A stretch of 64,000 nucleotides of DNA. It comes from Siphonodentalium dalli. Its lineage: Eukaryota; Mollusca; Scaphopoda; Gadilida; Siphonodentaliidae. A program made the translations under genes and the position numbers. Of the stretch, positions 1 through 9,661 are shown one piece after another. The notes below the pieces were generated by a model. That model saw only the letters and a program-made list of their open reading frames with translations. It had not been told where the DNA came from and did no database searches. The number at the start of each line of letters is the position of its first letter. The stretch's first letter is position 1. The stretch spans positions 84,049,980 to 84,113,979 of the forward strand of contig CP136063.1 in NCBI GenBank assembly GCA_032622095.1. The letters are read 5' to 3'.

Positions 1-167
1 CTGAATTGCTATGATGCGGATAGGGCAAAATTATGCCGCTACGAAAAAGTACCGTTATTTTTTCTAATGTTGTCATTTTCGTGGTGTTTTGCTAACCGAG
101 CGGTTTGAGAAAAAACCAGTGTTTGTATGAAACATTCAAGAGCATATTTATTTTAAAATATATATAA

Positions 168-371
168 CTAGAAGGTGACCCGACTTCGTCCGGGCTATTC
201 AAAAACCAAATTTCAAGTCGATAGCTCCACCCGTTTCCGAGATCTGGTCTGCGCATGCGCGAAGCTGGCGTAGCACGGGCTCGGCGACCCGATAAAATTC
301 GTATCAGGGGCAAGATACATTCACATACCAAATTTCAAGTCGATAGCTCCACCCGTTTCCGAGATATATAT
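168..371 (-). mobile_element. Helitron-like fragment, 3' end
   Basis: Read on the minus strand, this piece ends in a short GC hairpin (AGCCCGGACGAAGTCGGG on that strand), a few bases, then CTAG followed by T. That is the Helitron 3' layout (hairpin, CTRR, insertion between A and T). The body carries the 'CAAATTTCAAGTCGATAGC' sequence shared with the complete elements at 2152-2699 and 23484-24167. The 5' part is lost near position 371, where different repeat sequence begins. No Rep/helicase coding sequence is present. Confidence 0.55.
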
Positions 372-692
372 ATTGCCCAATGTCATTTGCGGATACCTCG
401 ACCGGTGATGAGTTAACGCGACATCGGCCGGTTAAGAGTTAAACGCGATCACGTCACGATCTGTTGACGGCGTAATATATTTGCGGAATGTTTTTCGATG
501 AGCGCTATATCGAATCGATTTGTGAGCACCGAACTGAAATATATTAGCGCAAAACGGCGTAAAAACAGATTTGACCTCGGCACGTGAAAAGTTGACCTCG
601 GATCTGAAAATTAATATGCCTATGCCACTTCCCGACCGATAGTAACCTCACATACGAAGTTTCATCGAAATCGGGTCGGCCGTTTTCGAGTC
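372..692 (-). mobile_element. Truncated Helitron-like element (5' portion)
   Basis: This block is similar to the 5' half of the element at 1357-2151: compare the stretch around 'GAATCGATTTGTGAGCACC' and 'GTAAAAACAGATTTGACC' with 1900-1975. It stops abruptly at 692, where the CTAG end of the next element starts, so it has been cut by that insertion or by recombination. It is non-coding. Confidence 0.45.
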
Positions 693-1356
693 CTAGAAGG
701 TGACCCGATTTGACCAGTCCAAAACACTGCCCGGACAAAAGTACCCGACAAACGTGCCCGTCGAAATCCATCCGGTTTTACCCGATTTGACCTTGAATTG
801 ATCATTTTGAAGGTCAAGGCCTGGTCGGGGTCACGATTGGACCCGTCCAAAACAATCAGTGGACAAAAGTAACCTCACGTATCAAATTTCGTCGAAATCC
901 CATAAAAATTGGCGATTTGACCTTGAAGTTACCCGATTTCAAGGTCACGTCGCACGGCCAATTGAATATGCTTATGAGACTCGCCATAAGAAAGTACCCC
1001 CACATACCAAGTTTCATCGAAATCCCGTGATATACGGGCGTTTGACCTTGAAATGACCCTATTTCAAGGTCAATGTCACGTCGCACGGGCAAATTAATAG
1101 GCTCATGTCACACCTCGGCCGAAAGTACCCCCACATACCAAGTTTCATCAAAATCCCGAGATATTCGGGCGTTTGACCTTGAAATTACCCGATTTCAAGG
1201 TCAATGTCACGTCGCACGGACAAATTAATAGGCCTATGCCAGTTCTCGGCCGAAAATACCCCCACATACCGAGTTTCATCGAAATCGGTTGAGCCGTTTT
1301 CGAGTCCATCGCGAACACACAGACACACAGACAGATCTTCCAAAATATATAATAGA
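693..1356 (-). mobile_element. Non-autonomous Helitron-like element
   Basis: On the minus strand the element begins TCTATTATATATTTTGG and ends with a hairpin plus CTAG (693-696), both Helitron-type termini. Its interior is about three copies of a ~125-131 bp unit. Each unit holds 'TACCAAGTTTCATC' and an inverted pair TGACCTTGA ... TCAAGGTCA. A (CA)n-rich tract lies near the 5' end. It has no coding capacity. The 5' terminus at 1355-1356 abuts the CTAG of the next element with no base between. Confidence 0.6.
918..1203. repeat. Three inverted TGACCTTGA / TCAAGGTCA pairs
   Basis: Pairs are at 918-926/939-947, 1043-1051/1064-1072 and 1174-1182/1195-1203, each separated by exactly 12 bases. TCAAGGTCA is the extended half-site bound by monomeric nuclear receptors such as ERR and SF-1. 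The pairs also form hairpin stems. They belong to the internal tandem unit of a Helitron-like element, so regulatory use is only a possibility. Confidence 0.7.
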
Positions 1357-2151
1357 CTAGAAGGTGACCCGACTTCGTCCGGGCTTTGACCTTGAATTGA
1401 CCATTTTGAAGGTCAATGTCAGGTGGGGGTCAAACACCAACACCACAAAAATGGTGGAAATCGGCCCAGCGGATACCGGGAAATCGGCCCAGCAGATACC
1501 GAGATACCCTATGCATCAAATTTCGTCCGTAAAAATCCGCCAGTTTTACCCGATTTTATTTCCACTCAAGTATATAAACGCGCCTCATATACACACGCTC
1601 ATAAATTATCAAGTTTCAACGTAAAGATAAATTACCATCGGTGCCCGAGATATCGCCAAGACGTCTGAAACAGTCAAATGCATCGGCCGGTTAAGCGTTA
1701 ACGTGATCTAACGTTATGACCTCTAACGACGTCATAGAAGTTACGCATTGTTTTTATCCTGATGGAAGATAGTACCACTTCTTCTTGATAATTGAGGCAG
1801 ATAACTAAAACGGATACATACGCATTATATATCGTTGGAAAGAGGAAACACGAAAGATTCTCACAGTGTCATTATTATGACTGGCATTTTATTATTCGCG
1901 CTGTTTCGAATCGATTTGTAAGCACCGAACTCAAATGAAAGTCCCGTAACACAGCGTAAAAACAGATTTGACCGCGGCACGTGAAAAGTTGACCTCGGAT
2001 CTGAAAATTGATAGGCCCATGCCACCCCCCGGCCGAAAACACCCCCACATACCAAGTTTCATCGAAATCGGCTCGGTCGTTTTCGAGTCCATCGCGATCA
2101 CACACACACACACACACAGACACACACAGATCTTCCAAAATATATAATAGA
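1357..2151 (-). mobile_element. Non-autonomous Helitron-like element
   Basis: CTAG at 1357-1360 is followed (plus strand) by a ACCCGACTTCGTCCGGG hairpin, the minus-strand 3' end. The minus-strand 5' end TCTATTATATATTTTGG lies at 2150-2151. A (CA)n tract at about 2098-2125 lies next to the 5' end. The interior has no coding ORF; apparent ORFs on both strands come from simple sequence. It sits head-to-tail between two other elements with zero-base junctions. Confidence 0.6.
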
Positions 2152-2699
2152 CTAGCCGATGAGCCCGACGTTGTCCGGGCTATTCAAAAACCAAATTTCA
2201 AGTCGATAGCTCTACCCAGCCCGACGATTTCAAGTCGATAGCTCTACCCGTTTCCGAGATCTGGTCTGCGCATGCGCGAAGCTGGCGTCGCACGGGCTCG
2301 GCGACCCGATAAAATTCGTATCCGGGGCAAGATACATTCACATAGCAAATTTCAAGTCGATAGCTCCACCCGTTTCCTAGATCTCGTCTGCGCATGCGCG
2401 AAGCTGGTGTCGCACGGGCTCGGCGACCCGATAAAATTCGTATCCGGGGCAAGATACATTCACATAGCAAATTTAAAGTCGATAGCTCCACCCGTTTCCG
2501 AGATCTCGTCTGCGCATGCGCGAAGCAGGCGCCACACGGGCTCGCCAATACGACAACGTCCACCGCCTGGTCAAACTATACATCCACGTACCAAGTTTCG
2601 TCCCGATCGGTCGAGAATCGTAGATTTGTATAAATGACAGACAGACAGACAAACAAACAAACATACATACAGACAGAGGTCTTCAAAATATATATGAGA
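2152..2699 (-). mobile_element. Non-autonomous Helitron-like element with 122-bp internal repeats
   Basis: Flanks on the plus strand read A then CTAG ... GA then T, which on the minus strand is A-TC...CTAG-T, the Helitron target-site pattern. The 3' hairpin is GCCCG(8-base loop)CGGGC, seven bases from CTAG. The interior repeats a 122-bp unit containing 'CTGCGCATGCGCGAAGCTGG', with starts near 2258, 2380 and 2502. The 5' side has an (ACAG/ACAAAC)n tract. Because 122 is not a multiple of three, the ORFs it creates on both strands are accidental. A second full copy is at 23484-24167. Confidence 0.65.
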
Positions 2700-2700
2700 T

Positions 2701-3065
2701 AATGCCTGCGCTGGTGCTTCTAAAACGACGTGAATATATAACCATCTTGAATATAGTCGATTTTCAACAACTAATACAACCGGTATTAAAAATGTTTCGC
2801 AATAAATATATTTTTGAATATTTGATACGCATAATGGCTTTTCTTGTATATGTTCAGATTATTGGAACACTGCGAAAAAGACAAATAAACAAAATATAAC
2901 GGTACTTTTTGTTAATAGCATCATTTTGCCCTAACAGCATATCAATTCAGCAGGACCCAACCGCATCATTGCACATTAGCATGACCACTTGACCAGGGGT
3001 GTAATATCGCATGTATATATGTGGAAAGCTTATAGGCGCGCCGCTTGCGATATTGTTCGGATAAC
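2701..3065. other. Intergenic stretch, nothing recognised
   Basis: AT-rich sequence between the Helitron array and the 19-bp tandem array. I see no ORF with coding character and no clear repeat. Confidence 0.5.
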
Positions 3066-3069
3066 TCCA

Positions 3070-3500
3070 GCTAAATTTTGTGATATTTCGCGGTTAATAT
3101 TTAGAGGATATTATTTGGTTTGTGTGATATTAGGCCAGATATCAGCCCGATAACCTCATATCAGCCCGATAACCTCATATCAGCCCGATAACCTCATATC
3201 AGCCCGATAACCTCATATCAGCCCGATAACCTCATATCAGCCCGATAACCTCATATCAGCCCGATAACCTCATATCAGCCCGATAACCTCATATCAGCCC
3301 GATAACCTCATATCAGCCCGATAACCTCATATCAGCCCGATAACCTCATATCAGCCCGATAACCTCATATCAGCCCGATAACCTCATATCAGCCCGATAA
3401 CCTCATATCAGCCCGATAACCTCATATCAGCCCGATAACCTCATGTGAGATTACCGAGGGCTGATATCAGACCAATACTATCAAACCAACCAAGTAATAT
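3070..3500. mobile_element. Small dispersed element hosting the 19-bp array
   Basis: The flanks of the 19-bp array ('TTTGGTTTGTGTGATATTAGG' type on the left, 'ATCAAACCAACCAAGTAAT' on the right) are roughly inverted to one another. They match, in the same orientation, the unexpanded locus at about 26070-26190. The array therefore seems to have grown inside a MITE-like element. Confidence 0.4.
3141..3444. repeat. 19-bp tandem repeat, 16 copies
   Basis: The unit ATCAGCCCGATAACCTCAT is repeated 16 times over 304 bases with no visible difference between copies. It is not a CRISPR array: there are no spacers. Perfect homogeneity suggests very recent expansion. A related locus at 26100-26150 has only one or two diverged copies. 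Confidence 0.95.
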
Positions 3501-4435
3501 ACTATGTATTAATTATATTATGGTGAATTTGTTACGGAAATATTATATAATTGTTAACGTATAAATTGTTTGTATAAATTGTTTTTTGTATATATGTATA
3601 TATGTTTGGCTATGTTCCAACTAAAATGTTGGCTTTGCAAATAAACAATAAATTAGATCGCCTCTCAGTAACAGTGTAATATCGACAACTCTTTCAAATG
3701 AGTGACGTCACAAAAATCTATGTCTACACGTTATCATGTATAGATATTAAGTTATGAAATTATTTAGCAGTGTGATATAATCACGGCATGCATGTCGTGA
3801 AAACATATTACTCGGATTTGTGATATCGTAAAACTATATTGCTCCTATTGGTGATGTCGTAAAATGGCACTACTCGGTTTAAAGGCACGGGTGGCGTTCG
3901 TTGCAGAAATATTCATATTTGTTCAAATCGCCACCAACAGAAGGAATATTAAAATATATATAATTTTGTTCATATGCCAAACATAATCAGCGCGTTAATA
4001 GTATAATGTCGTCAAGACGTACGATGGTGGACGTGATCAACAGCCTGCCCGTGTTACAAAAGTTGTGCCTCTGTTTACACAACACAGCGCAATTATATTG
4101 GTTAATCACACAAAAATGATATAAACGCTCTTTATTGTTTCCATATCAGGAAAACAGTAACAAATAACTCTCTTTATGTTTACCATATCCGGATCTAAAC
4201 AAAAGCCAGGGAACGTAACGTGTTTTGCTTTTGTTTACATATCAAAGGGAAAACAATTGACAATAACGTACTGTTTATGCCCTAGTTCTGCATGGTATAA
4301 GAACAAAGTGTGTCTATATGTTCAGGCCATGCGCACGGGTGTAGATATCAAACAATATGTGATCCTCCGTAGGATAGGGTATCATATAATTTGTGATCCT
4401 CGTCTCAGGAGTCACTCGTGGCTCAATGAAGGCAG

Positions 4436-4516
4436 GATCATATATCAAAATGAGAGGATATGGTGACCCCATGAAAAGGGGATCACCATATCCTCTCATT
4501 TTGATATGTGATCCTA
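4436..4516. repeat. Near-perfect palindrome (hairpin)
   Basis: The arms read 'GGATCATATATCAAAATGAG' and its complement and meet around 4474-4478. The motif GATCCT recurs at 4361-4516, hinting at a small foldback element with several GATC-flanked pieces. The mirror copy lies at about 63108-63190. Confidence 0.85.
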
Positions 4517-4785
4517 AAATAAGAAAATATTTTTATTAACTAAATAACGGAGATATTTGAAGAAGTGTTTTTGACGAAATAACGGAAATATTTGAAGAAG
4601 TGTTTTAAAGATATAACACAAGGAGTGTTTTAAAGATACCACTTGTTCTGGTTGGGACTGTATAAATTTGTATTTATTATTTAGGGTATCTATTGATCAA
4701 TATTACGTCTCCTGAATTATACACAATTTGAAGGTTCAAATGAGCATACTTATATACGTTCAAACTATCGATAATTCGTTTCCAG

Positions 4786-4952
4786 CACCACCGTCGTATA
4801 GCGAATGCGTGGAAAGACTGGGAGTACCTGGGGCGGAAGATGACGATGACGCGAAGCCCTGCCTTGACAACGAAGATTCTGTCGACGGAAAAAACCAGTA
4901 CACCATGGGCCAGAAGGATTTTGAGCCCGTGTATCCGTTCTATAATTATTAG
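4786..4952 (+). CDS. Candidate last coding exon of an alpha-arrestin (arrestin-domain protein)
   Basis: A TTTCCAG acceptor precedes an open frame beginning mid-codon and ending in TAG at 4950. The predicted tail has PPSYSECVERLG (a PPxY motif), an acidic run EDDDD, and ends FEPVYPFYNY. In alpha-arrestins the C-terminal tail after the two arrestin folds carries PPxY motifs that recruit NEDD4-family ubiquitin ligases, and invertebrate members often end in FxPxYPxY. This assignment rests on those motifs only. Upstream exons are not visible and would lie before the window. The copy in the right arm differs by one Leu/Arg change and keeps the frame open, which supports real coding. Confidence 0.45.
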
Positions 4953-5140
4953 GCAAACGAGGAGAGATACATATACTTGAATCATCTTTATTATCGGGTT
5001 CCGAAATTTCTTCGAAATGGATCAATTGTTCCTTGTTAGCCTATATGCCTGATGTGGTATCAATAATGAGCGTGTGTGTCACTTCTGTGCGAACAATTGA
5101 AAACAGCTGGAAAATACATTCGCGCAGTACTATTTTTCGC

Positions 5141-5189
5141 TCAGTTTTGAATTCGCGCACCTATAGCTGCGCGAATTCAAAAACTGAGA
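5141..5189. repeat. Hairpin with GCGCGAATTC stem
   Basis: A ~20-bp stem, CTCAGTTTTGAATTCGCGCA and its near-complement, surrounds an 8-base loop. It shares the 'GTACTATTTTTCGCTCAG' segment with the hairpin at 5597-5660, so the two are related insertions. Confidence 0.75.
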
Positions 5190-5596
5190 AAACTATTTTC
5201 GTATTATTTCTGTGATATTTTCCTATATCTTGGAGCTGATGACAGTTACGACTCTTAGTCATTGCGGGAGATAGCATACATGTATGTGTATATTAAACAC
5301 CATCGCGGTGGATTTACATCGTGTAGTTAATATAACACAATAGTAACTACATACATCATAATGTTGTGGCGACCTGGACTATTACTATTTCTTATACAAG
5401 CATTTCAACAATACCTATGTTACCACGATGTGTCGCTTGAATTGTGAATGGTCTTGATGGCGGTTAGCCGAATGTATATATATGCATACATGTTTCGACA
5501 TAATTGTCTATTCAACCGCTCATTATATATGTGAACTCAGCAACATAGCGCTCTTTTATTTCATATGGACTGTGGTTTAGATTAAACTTGGGAGTC

Positions 5597-5660
5597 GTAC
5601 TATTTTTCGCTCAGTTTTAAATTCGCGCACCGATGTTTGCGCGAAAAATAGTACTGCGCC
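5597..5660. repeat. Hairpin with GTACTATTTTTCGC stem
   Basis: A 14-bp stem (5597-5610 with 5640-5654) surrounds a loop containing TTAAATTCGCGCA. It is related to the hairpin at 5141-5189. Both are mirrored in the right arm near 61945-62010 and 62415-62480. Confidence 0.7.
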
Positions 5661-5779
5661 AATTTAAATACGAATAAGGTATGCAAATACATATTCTAAC
5701 TTAAGCGCTGTCAATATCGCAATAAAGGCGCACCCCAATATACCACCTATTCTGATCGGTACGGTAGATCGATATTTTT

Positions 5780-5950
5780 CTTAAATACATATTATGGACT
5801 TGTTCGGGTTCGTGAAACTGATAAGTTAGTATTCAGGTGCTATGCCAACTGGAGGAATGTAGCATTCTACTAACATCGCCGAAAATCTTAAGTAAATCAA
5901 CCGTACCACTCCATAGAAAACATTGTCTGAACTACGCTAAACATTTACTA
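5780..5950. repeat. Dispersed repeat, copy 1
   Basis: The sequence from 'ATATTATGGACTTG' through 'TAGCATTCTACTAACATCGC' to 'CATAGAAAAC' recurs in the same orientation at about 51228-51385, and in inverted form in the right arm at about 61660-61800. It is non-coding, and the family is not recognised. Confidence 0.7.
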
Positions 5951-6027
5951 CTCGAATCGGACGCTTCTGTCGGCGATAAACTAACAAAAACGATTTCGCC
6001 ATATGCAGTCACTGCATTTAATTAATA

Positions 6028-6300
6028 CTAGCAGGGTTACCCGGCATTGCCCATGTTAAAGTGGTGTGAAACCCTCTGCATGCTGTGGATATTTGTTGGG
6101 AATAGAGAATACTCAAAGTGTTACACGTATTCTCACAAATTGTATATTCAAATAGCATCACACAACATGATTCTTACACAGTCATTGAATATAAGTAGTG
6201 GCTCAACTTGTCGATTGTCATTTTGTTTATCGCGATTCATCCATTCCACTAATAAAGAAGTATTTAGTTATTTACAACTGCGTATACTTCAGACGTTGTA
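6028..6300 (-). mobile_element. Helitron-like element, 3' end (5' end unresolved)
   Basis: On the minus strand the sequence reads GGGCAATGCCGGGTAACCCTG then CTAG then T, a hairpin followed by a Helitron-type CTAG end. The family differs from those at 168-2699. The body extends toward higher coordinates, but I could not find a convincing TC 5' end. The mirrored copy is at 61554-61557 on the plus strand. Confidence 0.45.
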
Positions 6301-7109
6301 ACAAGACACATGAACATCATAAACACATTAGTTCCAAAAATTAAAAGACGACAATTGGGTTTAACATCGAAATGCATCAATGGATTAGACTAAGAGTTTG
6401 AGGACAACTGGCTATCATATCTCCTTGAAGATACAGATGTTTTAAAGAAATATCCAGGTGCCCCTCTGTTCATGGTGCAAAATATTGGCAAAACATTCTC
6501 AATTTAAATGAAATGTTGCTATGCATGTATATACCATTTTGTTATTTTGTGTACATAACTTAACGACCTGCGAGAAATCTATATCCCAAAGTATTACTGG
6601 GAAAAACCTAACAAAAATAAATTCTACAGAATGTTGTCACTGCTAAATATTAGTATATTGAAAAGAGTAAGCAATTTCTTAAAATTGGCCTTTAAAAAGT
6701 TACCATGACGTTAGTATTATATTATACTATATATAAAATAAATATATATGACTTATATACCATTCAAGAAACATATTCCTGAATGTATTAGCTGTATTTG
6801 CCTTTATTATTAATACCATACAATATGATGGAATAATTTTTGATGTACATACATGTTTGTGTTGTATATATGTATATACGTTGTAGCATGTTGCAATGTC
6901 GATGTTGACTTTGCAAATAAACAATTCAACTAAAAAAAAAAGCTAATTGTTCAAGTGACTTAGTTGTATCACCATTTGTCGAGATTGTGAAATTTGAACG
7001 CCAATGATATGGATATGGCCTGGGGGATGACAATATATGACTTTGGTGGATATCGGCGAATAGCAATGGTGTCAATGCTGGTGCATCTCCTCCCGACATC
7101 CATGACCCA

Positions 7110-8250
7110 AACGACCCCAAATGTGATTTAATTCATCGTATCATTAGAGAAGAACGTGTATGGATTTTGTGGAAATTATTATATATAAGTTTGGTGGTAA
7201 TCGGCAACTAAACAAATTCTTATCATTGTTATGACCCCCCCCCCCCCCCCCCCCCACCACCACCACCACCACCAGTTTGGCGTCTTTATGTCACACGATT
7301 ATATTCCTCGTATCACGGAGAAGAATAATATATCAATTTGGTGGAAATCTGTATACAAACTCGTATCAATTTAGGGTCACCATAAATTTGGCGTATCTAA
7401 ACCACACGCTTAGATTCCTCGTATCACGGAAAAGATTATGTATAAATCTGGTGGAAATCGGCGCTAAACATATTGTTTATCATGTTTTGTCCATCTCATC
7501 CGCTATGCACCCCTGACTCGAATGGCACCCCTTGTGACATCCTTAACCCACACAATTAGACTCCTGATATTATGGAGATAATCGGCGTGTGTATCAATTT
7601 GTGGAAATTGGCGCTAAAATATTGTGTATCAATGTTGGTGCCCCTCTCCCTTTCGGTGCACCCCTGACTTGAATGACGCCACTTTTGACCGATTTAAGCC
7701 ACTCCATTATACTCCTCATACCATGGGGATGATATTGTATAAGTTTGCTTGGATTCGGCGACTAAACCCATTATTATCAAATTGAGTGTCCACCCCCCCC
7801 CCCAATCTCTCATCCAACCGACACCAATTTGACGTCTTTAAATCAAACAATTAGATTCCTTTTATCATGGAGTAGAATATATATCAATTTGGTGGACGGC
7901 GGTGCTAAAATGAGTTTGATAAATTTTGGTGCCCCACTCCCCTTCTGTGCATCCCTTACTCGAACGGCGCCAGTTTTGACATATTTAAACCACACCATTA
8001 GATTTCTCATATCATGGGGATGATTATATATAAGTTTGGTGGCAATCGGCGACAAATTTTTCTTCTGCCCCTCCCCTTTTTCTGCCCCTGACAACAACGG
8101 CGTCACTTTAGCAAATTCTAACCCGCACCATTATCTTTCTCGTAAAATGTTACCCCTAGTAGACCCCTTTGGTGCCATCTAGATGGTCCCCAGTGAATTT
8201 CTATAGAACACAGACAGACAGACAGACATTCGCAAATATAGATATAGATA
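7110..8250. repeat. Degenerate tandem array, ~115-155 bp units
   Basis: At least seven diverged units recur, each with a 'GGCGTCTTTAAACCACAC'-like segment, then 'TCGTATCATGGAG', 'TATCAATTTGGTGG', and a pyrimidine-rich tract. Start points are near 7277, 7391, 7530, 7687, 7832, 7977 and 8107. Poly-C runs (7237-7255, 7792-7802) and a (CAC)n tract are embedded. The array ends in (ACAG)n at 8210-8225 and TAGATA repeats, a tail like those of the Helitron-type elements here. It is non-coding. Confidence 0.7.
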
Positions 8251-8999
8251 TCAGAATGGTGGTGTGTGTTGTCAATTTAGATATAATATTTGTAAAAAAT
8301 AACTACTTTGAACAAGATTATTCTCCATTTCTATTTGATCACCCTACCTGAGTGTTTCGCATCACTTTAAATACCTCCTTCCAAATTAAGTCGACACAAT
8401 TTAATCTTATACAGGGCCTGGAACCTACGTCATAAAACAAAGTTTTTCACCGAAAAATGGCGGCTGCTCGGTGCGACTCGAAGTGGGTATTTATCGTTTT
8501 TGCAAACTATGTACATAAACCACTAAACAAATCATTGCTTATGAGCTGTAAAACATTGTTTGCTAGCTCACAGTCATCTATACCGAGATATATATGTAAC
8601 GGTTGTAAAGATTATCGCGTTCAGGTGGTTTCCGTCACCAATTTTCGAGGCATGTTTCAGAGTTTTGAAATGGTAACGCTTACATTGGCTTTTAAAACTG
8701 GAATTGTGACATAAATGGTAACGCCTACATATAATCAACATTTGATTCCAAAATCGGCAATTTGGCTGAATTCTTTCAATTGCCGAATATCACAATTAGT
8801 TTTAGGACCAGTGAGTAGTGTATGCCTCACAGTTAATGGAACTTATGGAAGCGCAAGAGTGTAATTCTTCCCTTGCTAGGGTCTATTCTCATTGCACACG
8901 CGCGTGCGATTAATCGCAGCGTTTTTTAAGGTGCGTGTTAACATAACACAGGGCGATTCGTGATCAATTACCTTCCCCAAACAACCACGTCCTATTCGT

Positions 9000-9655
9000 G
9001 ACCAATCATCTTATGCAATCAACCTCGTCATCGAGATAGCCGTTACAGAGAATGGCATGGTTCACTCGGTCACATATACTATCCGGGTACAGTCATTCTC
9101 ATAACTGATGGGCGATAAAATAATAAATGAAGTACGGAAAGGAAATGGCTTGGAAAGAAGTTTCCAACGTATCGCTAGCATCAGTGGTGATTTTTGTAGA
9201 ATTTTCAGTCGAATTATATTACCTGTCAGTCTCGCGCAACACTGTACCCAAGATTGTGAATATATAGATTGATAGTAATGTGCCGTTTAGCATGTGCGAT
9301 CACTGATGATAAGCCGCCAATGGCGATCAAATTGAAATCAATCGCTCATGCATGCGAACAGCGTCCTGGCGACAGAATTCGACCTGAAACGTTGCGTGTG
9401 TGACTCTTAAGGTCTAATTCTGAGTCCCATCACTTATTCTATTTGAATGGTGGTTCGTCAATTATAGTACCGCGTTGTCGCTGTTGCCAGCGGCTATACA
9501 AATGAGCACTCGATGATGGAGGAGGGGGTCTGAAAAAAAACGTTCATACACAGGGTTGAACATAAAAATCCCTCCCAACCATGGGTCTACCATCCTCCCT
9601 ACATGCAAATCTATTTGTTTTTCTCCCAACAAATTGGGGTCTCATCCCCTCTTTC
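9000..9655. other. Interior stretch, nothing recognised
   Basis: Unique-looking AT-rich sequence between the left TIR and the A-B-A element. No supported ORF or repeat was seen. Confidence 0.4.
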
Positions 9656-9661
9656 CCCATA

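Larger units (their letters stand above)
3625..6838 (+). repeat. Left arm of ~3.2-kb inverted duplication
   Basis: This segment reappears in reverse complement at 60758-64000, with position 3625 matching 64000. The copies differ by scattered single-base changes and small indels, for example about 22 bp missing near 5120 that is present near 62490. The homology stops on the right exactly at the 100-N gap and on the left at the window end, so neither true end of the partner is known. It contains a candidate alpha-arrestin last exon, several hairpins and a Helitron-like 3' end. Confidence 0.95.

Noticed and set aside
2198-2637. Overlapping 121-codon ORFs on both strands (also 23516-24076)
   Set aside because: They are produced by a 122-bp tandem unit in Helitron-like elements, whose period is not a multiple of three; no conserved frame.
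3141-3444. CRISPR-like array
   Set aside because: Units of 19 bp follow each other directly with no spacers; this is a eukaryotic tandem repeat.
7110-8250. Multi-exon gene suggested by repeated short ORFs
   Set aside because: The repeated pattern is a degenerate tandem array with poly-C runs and an (ACAG)n tail.
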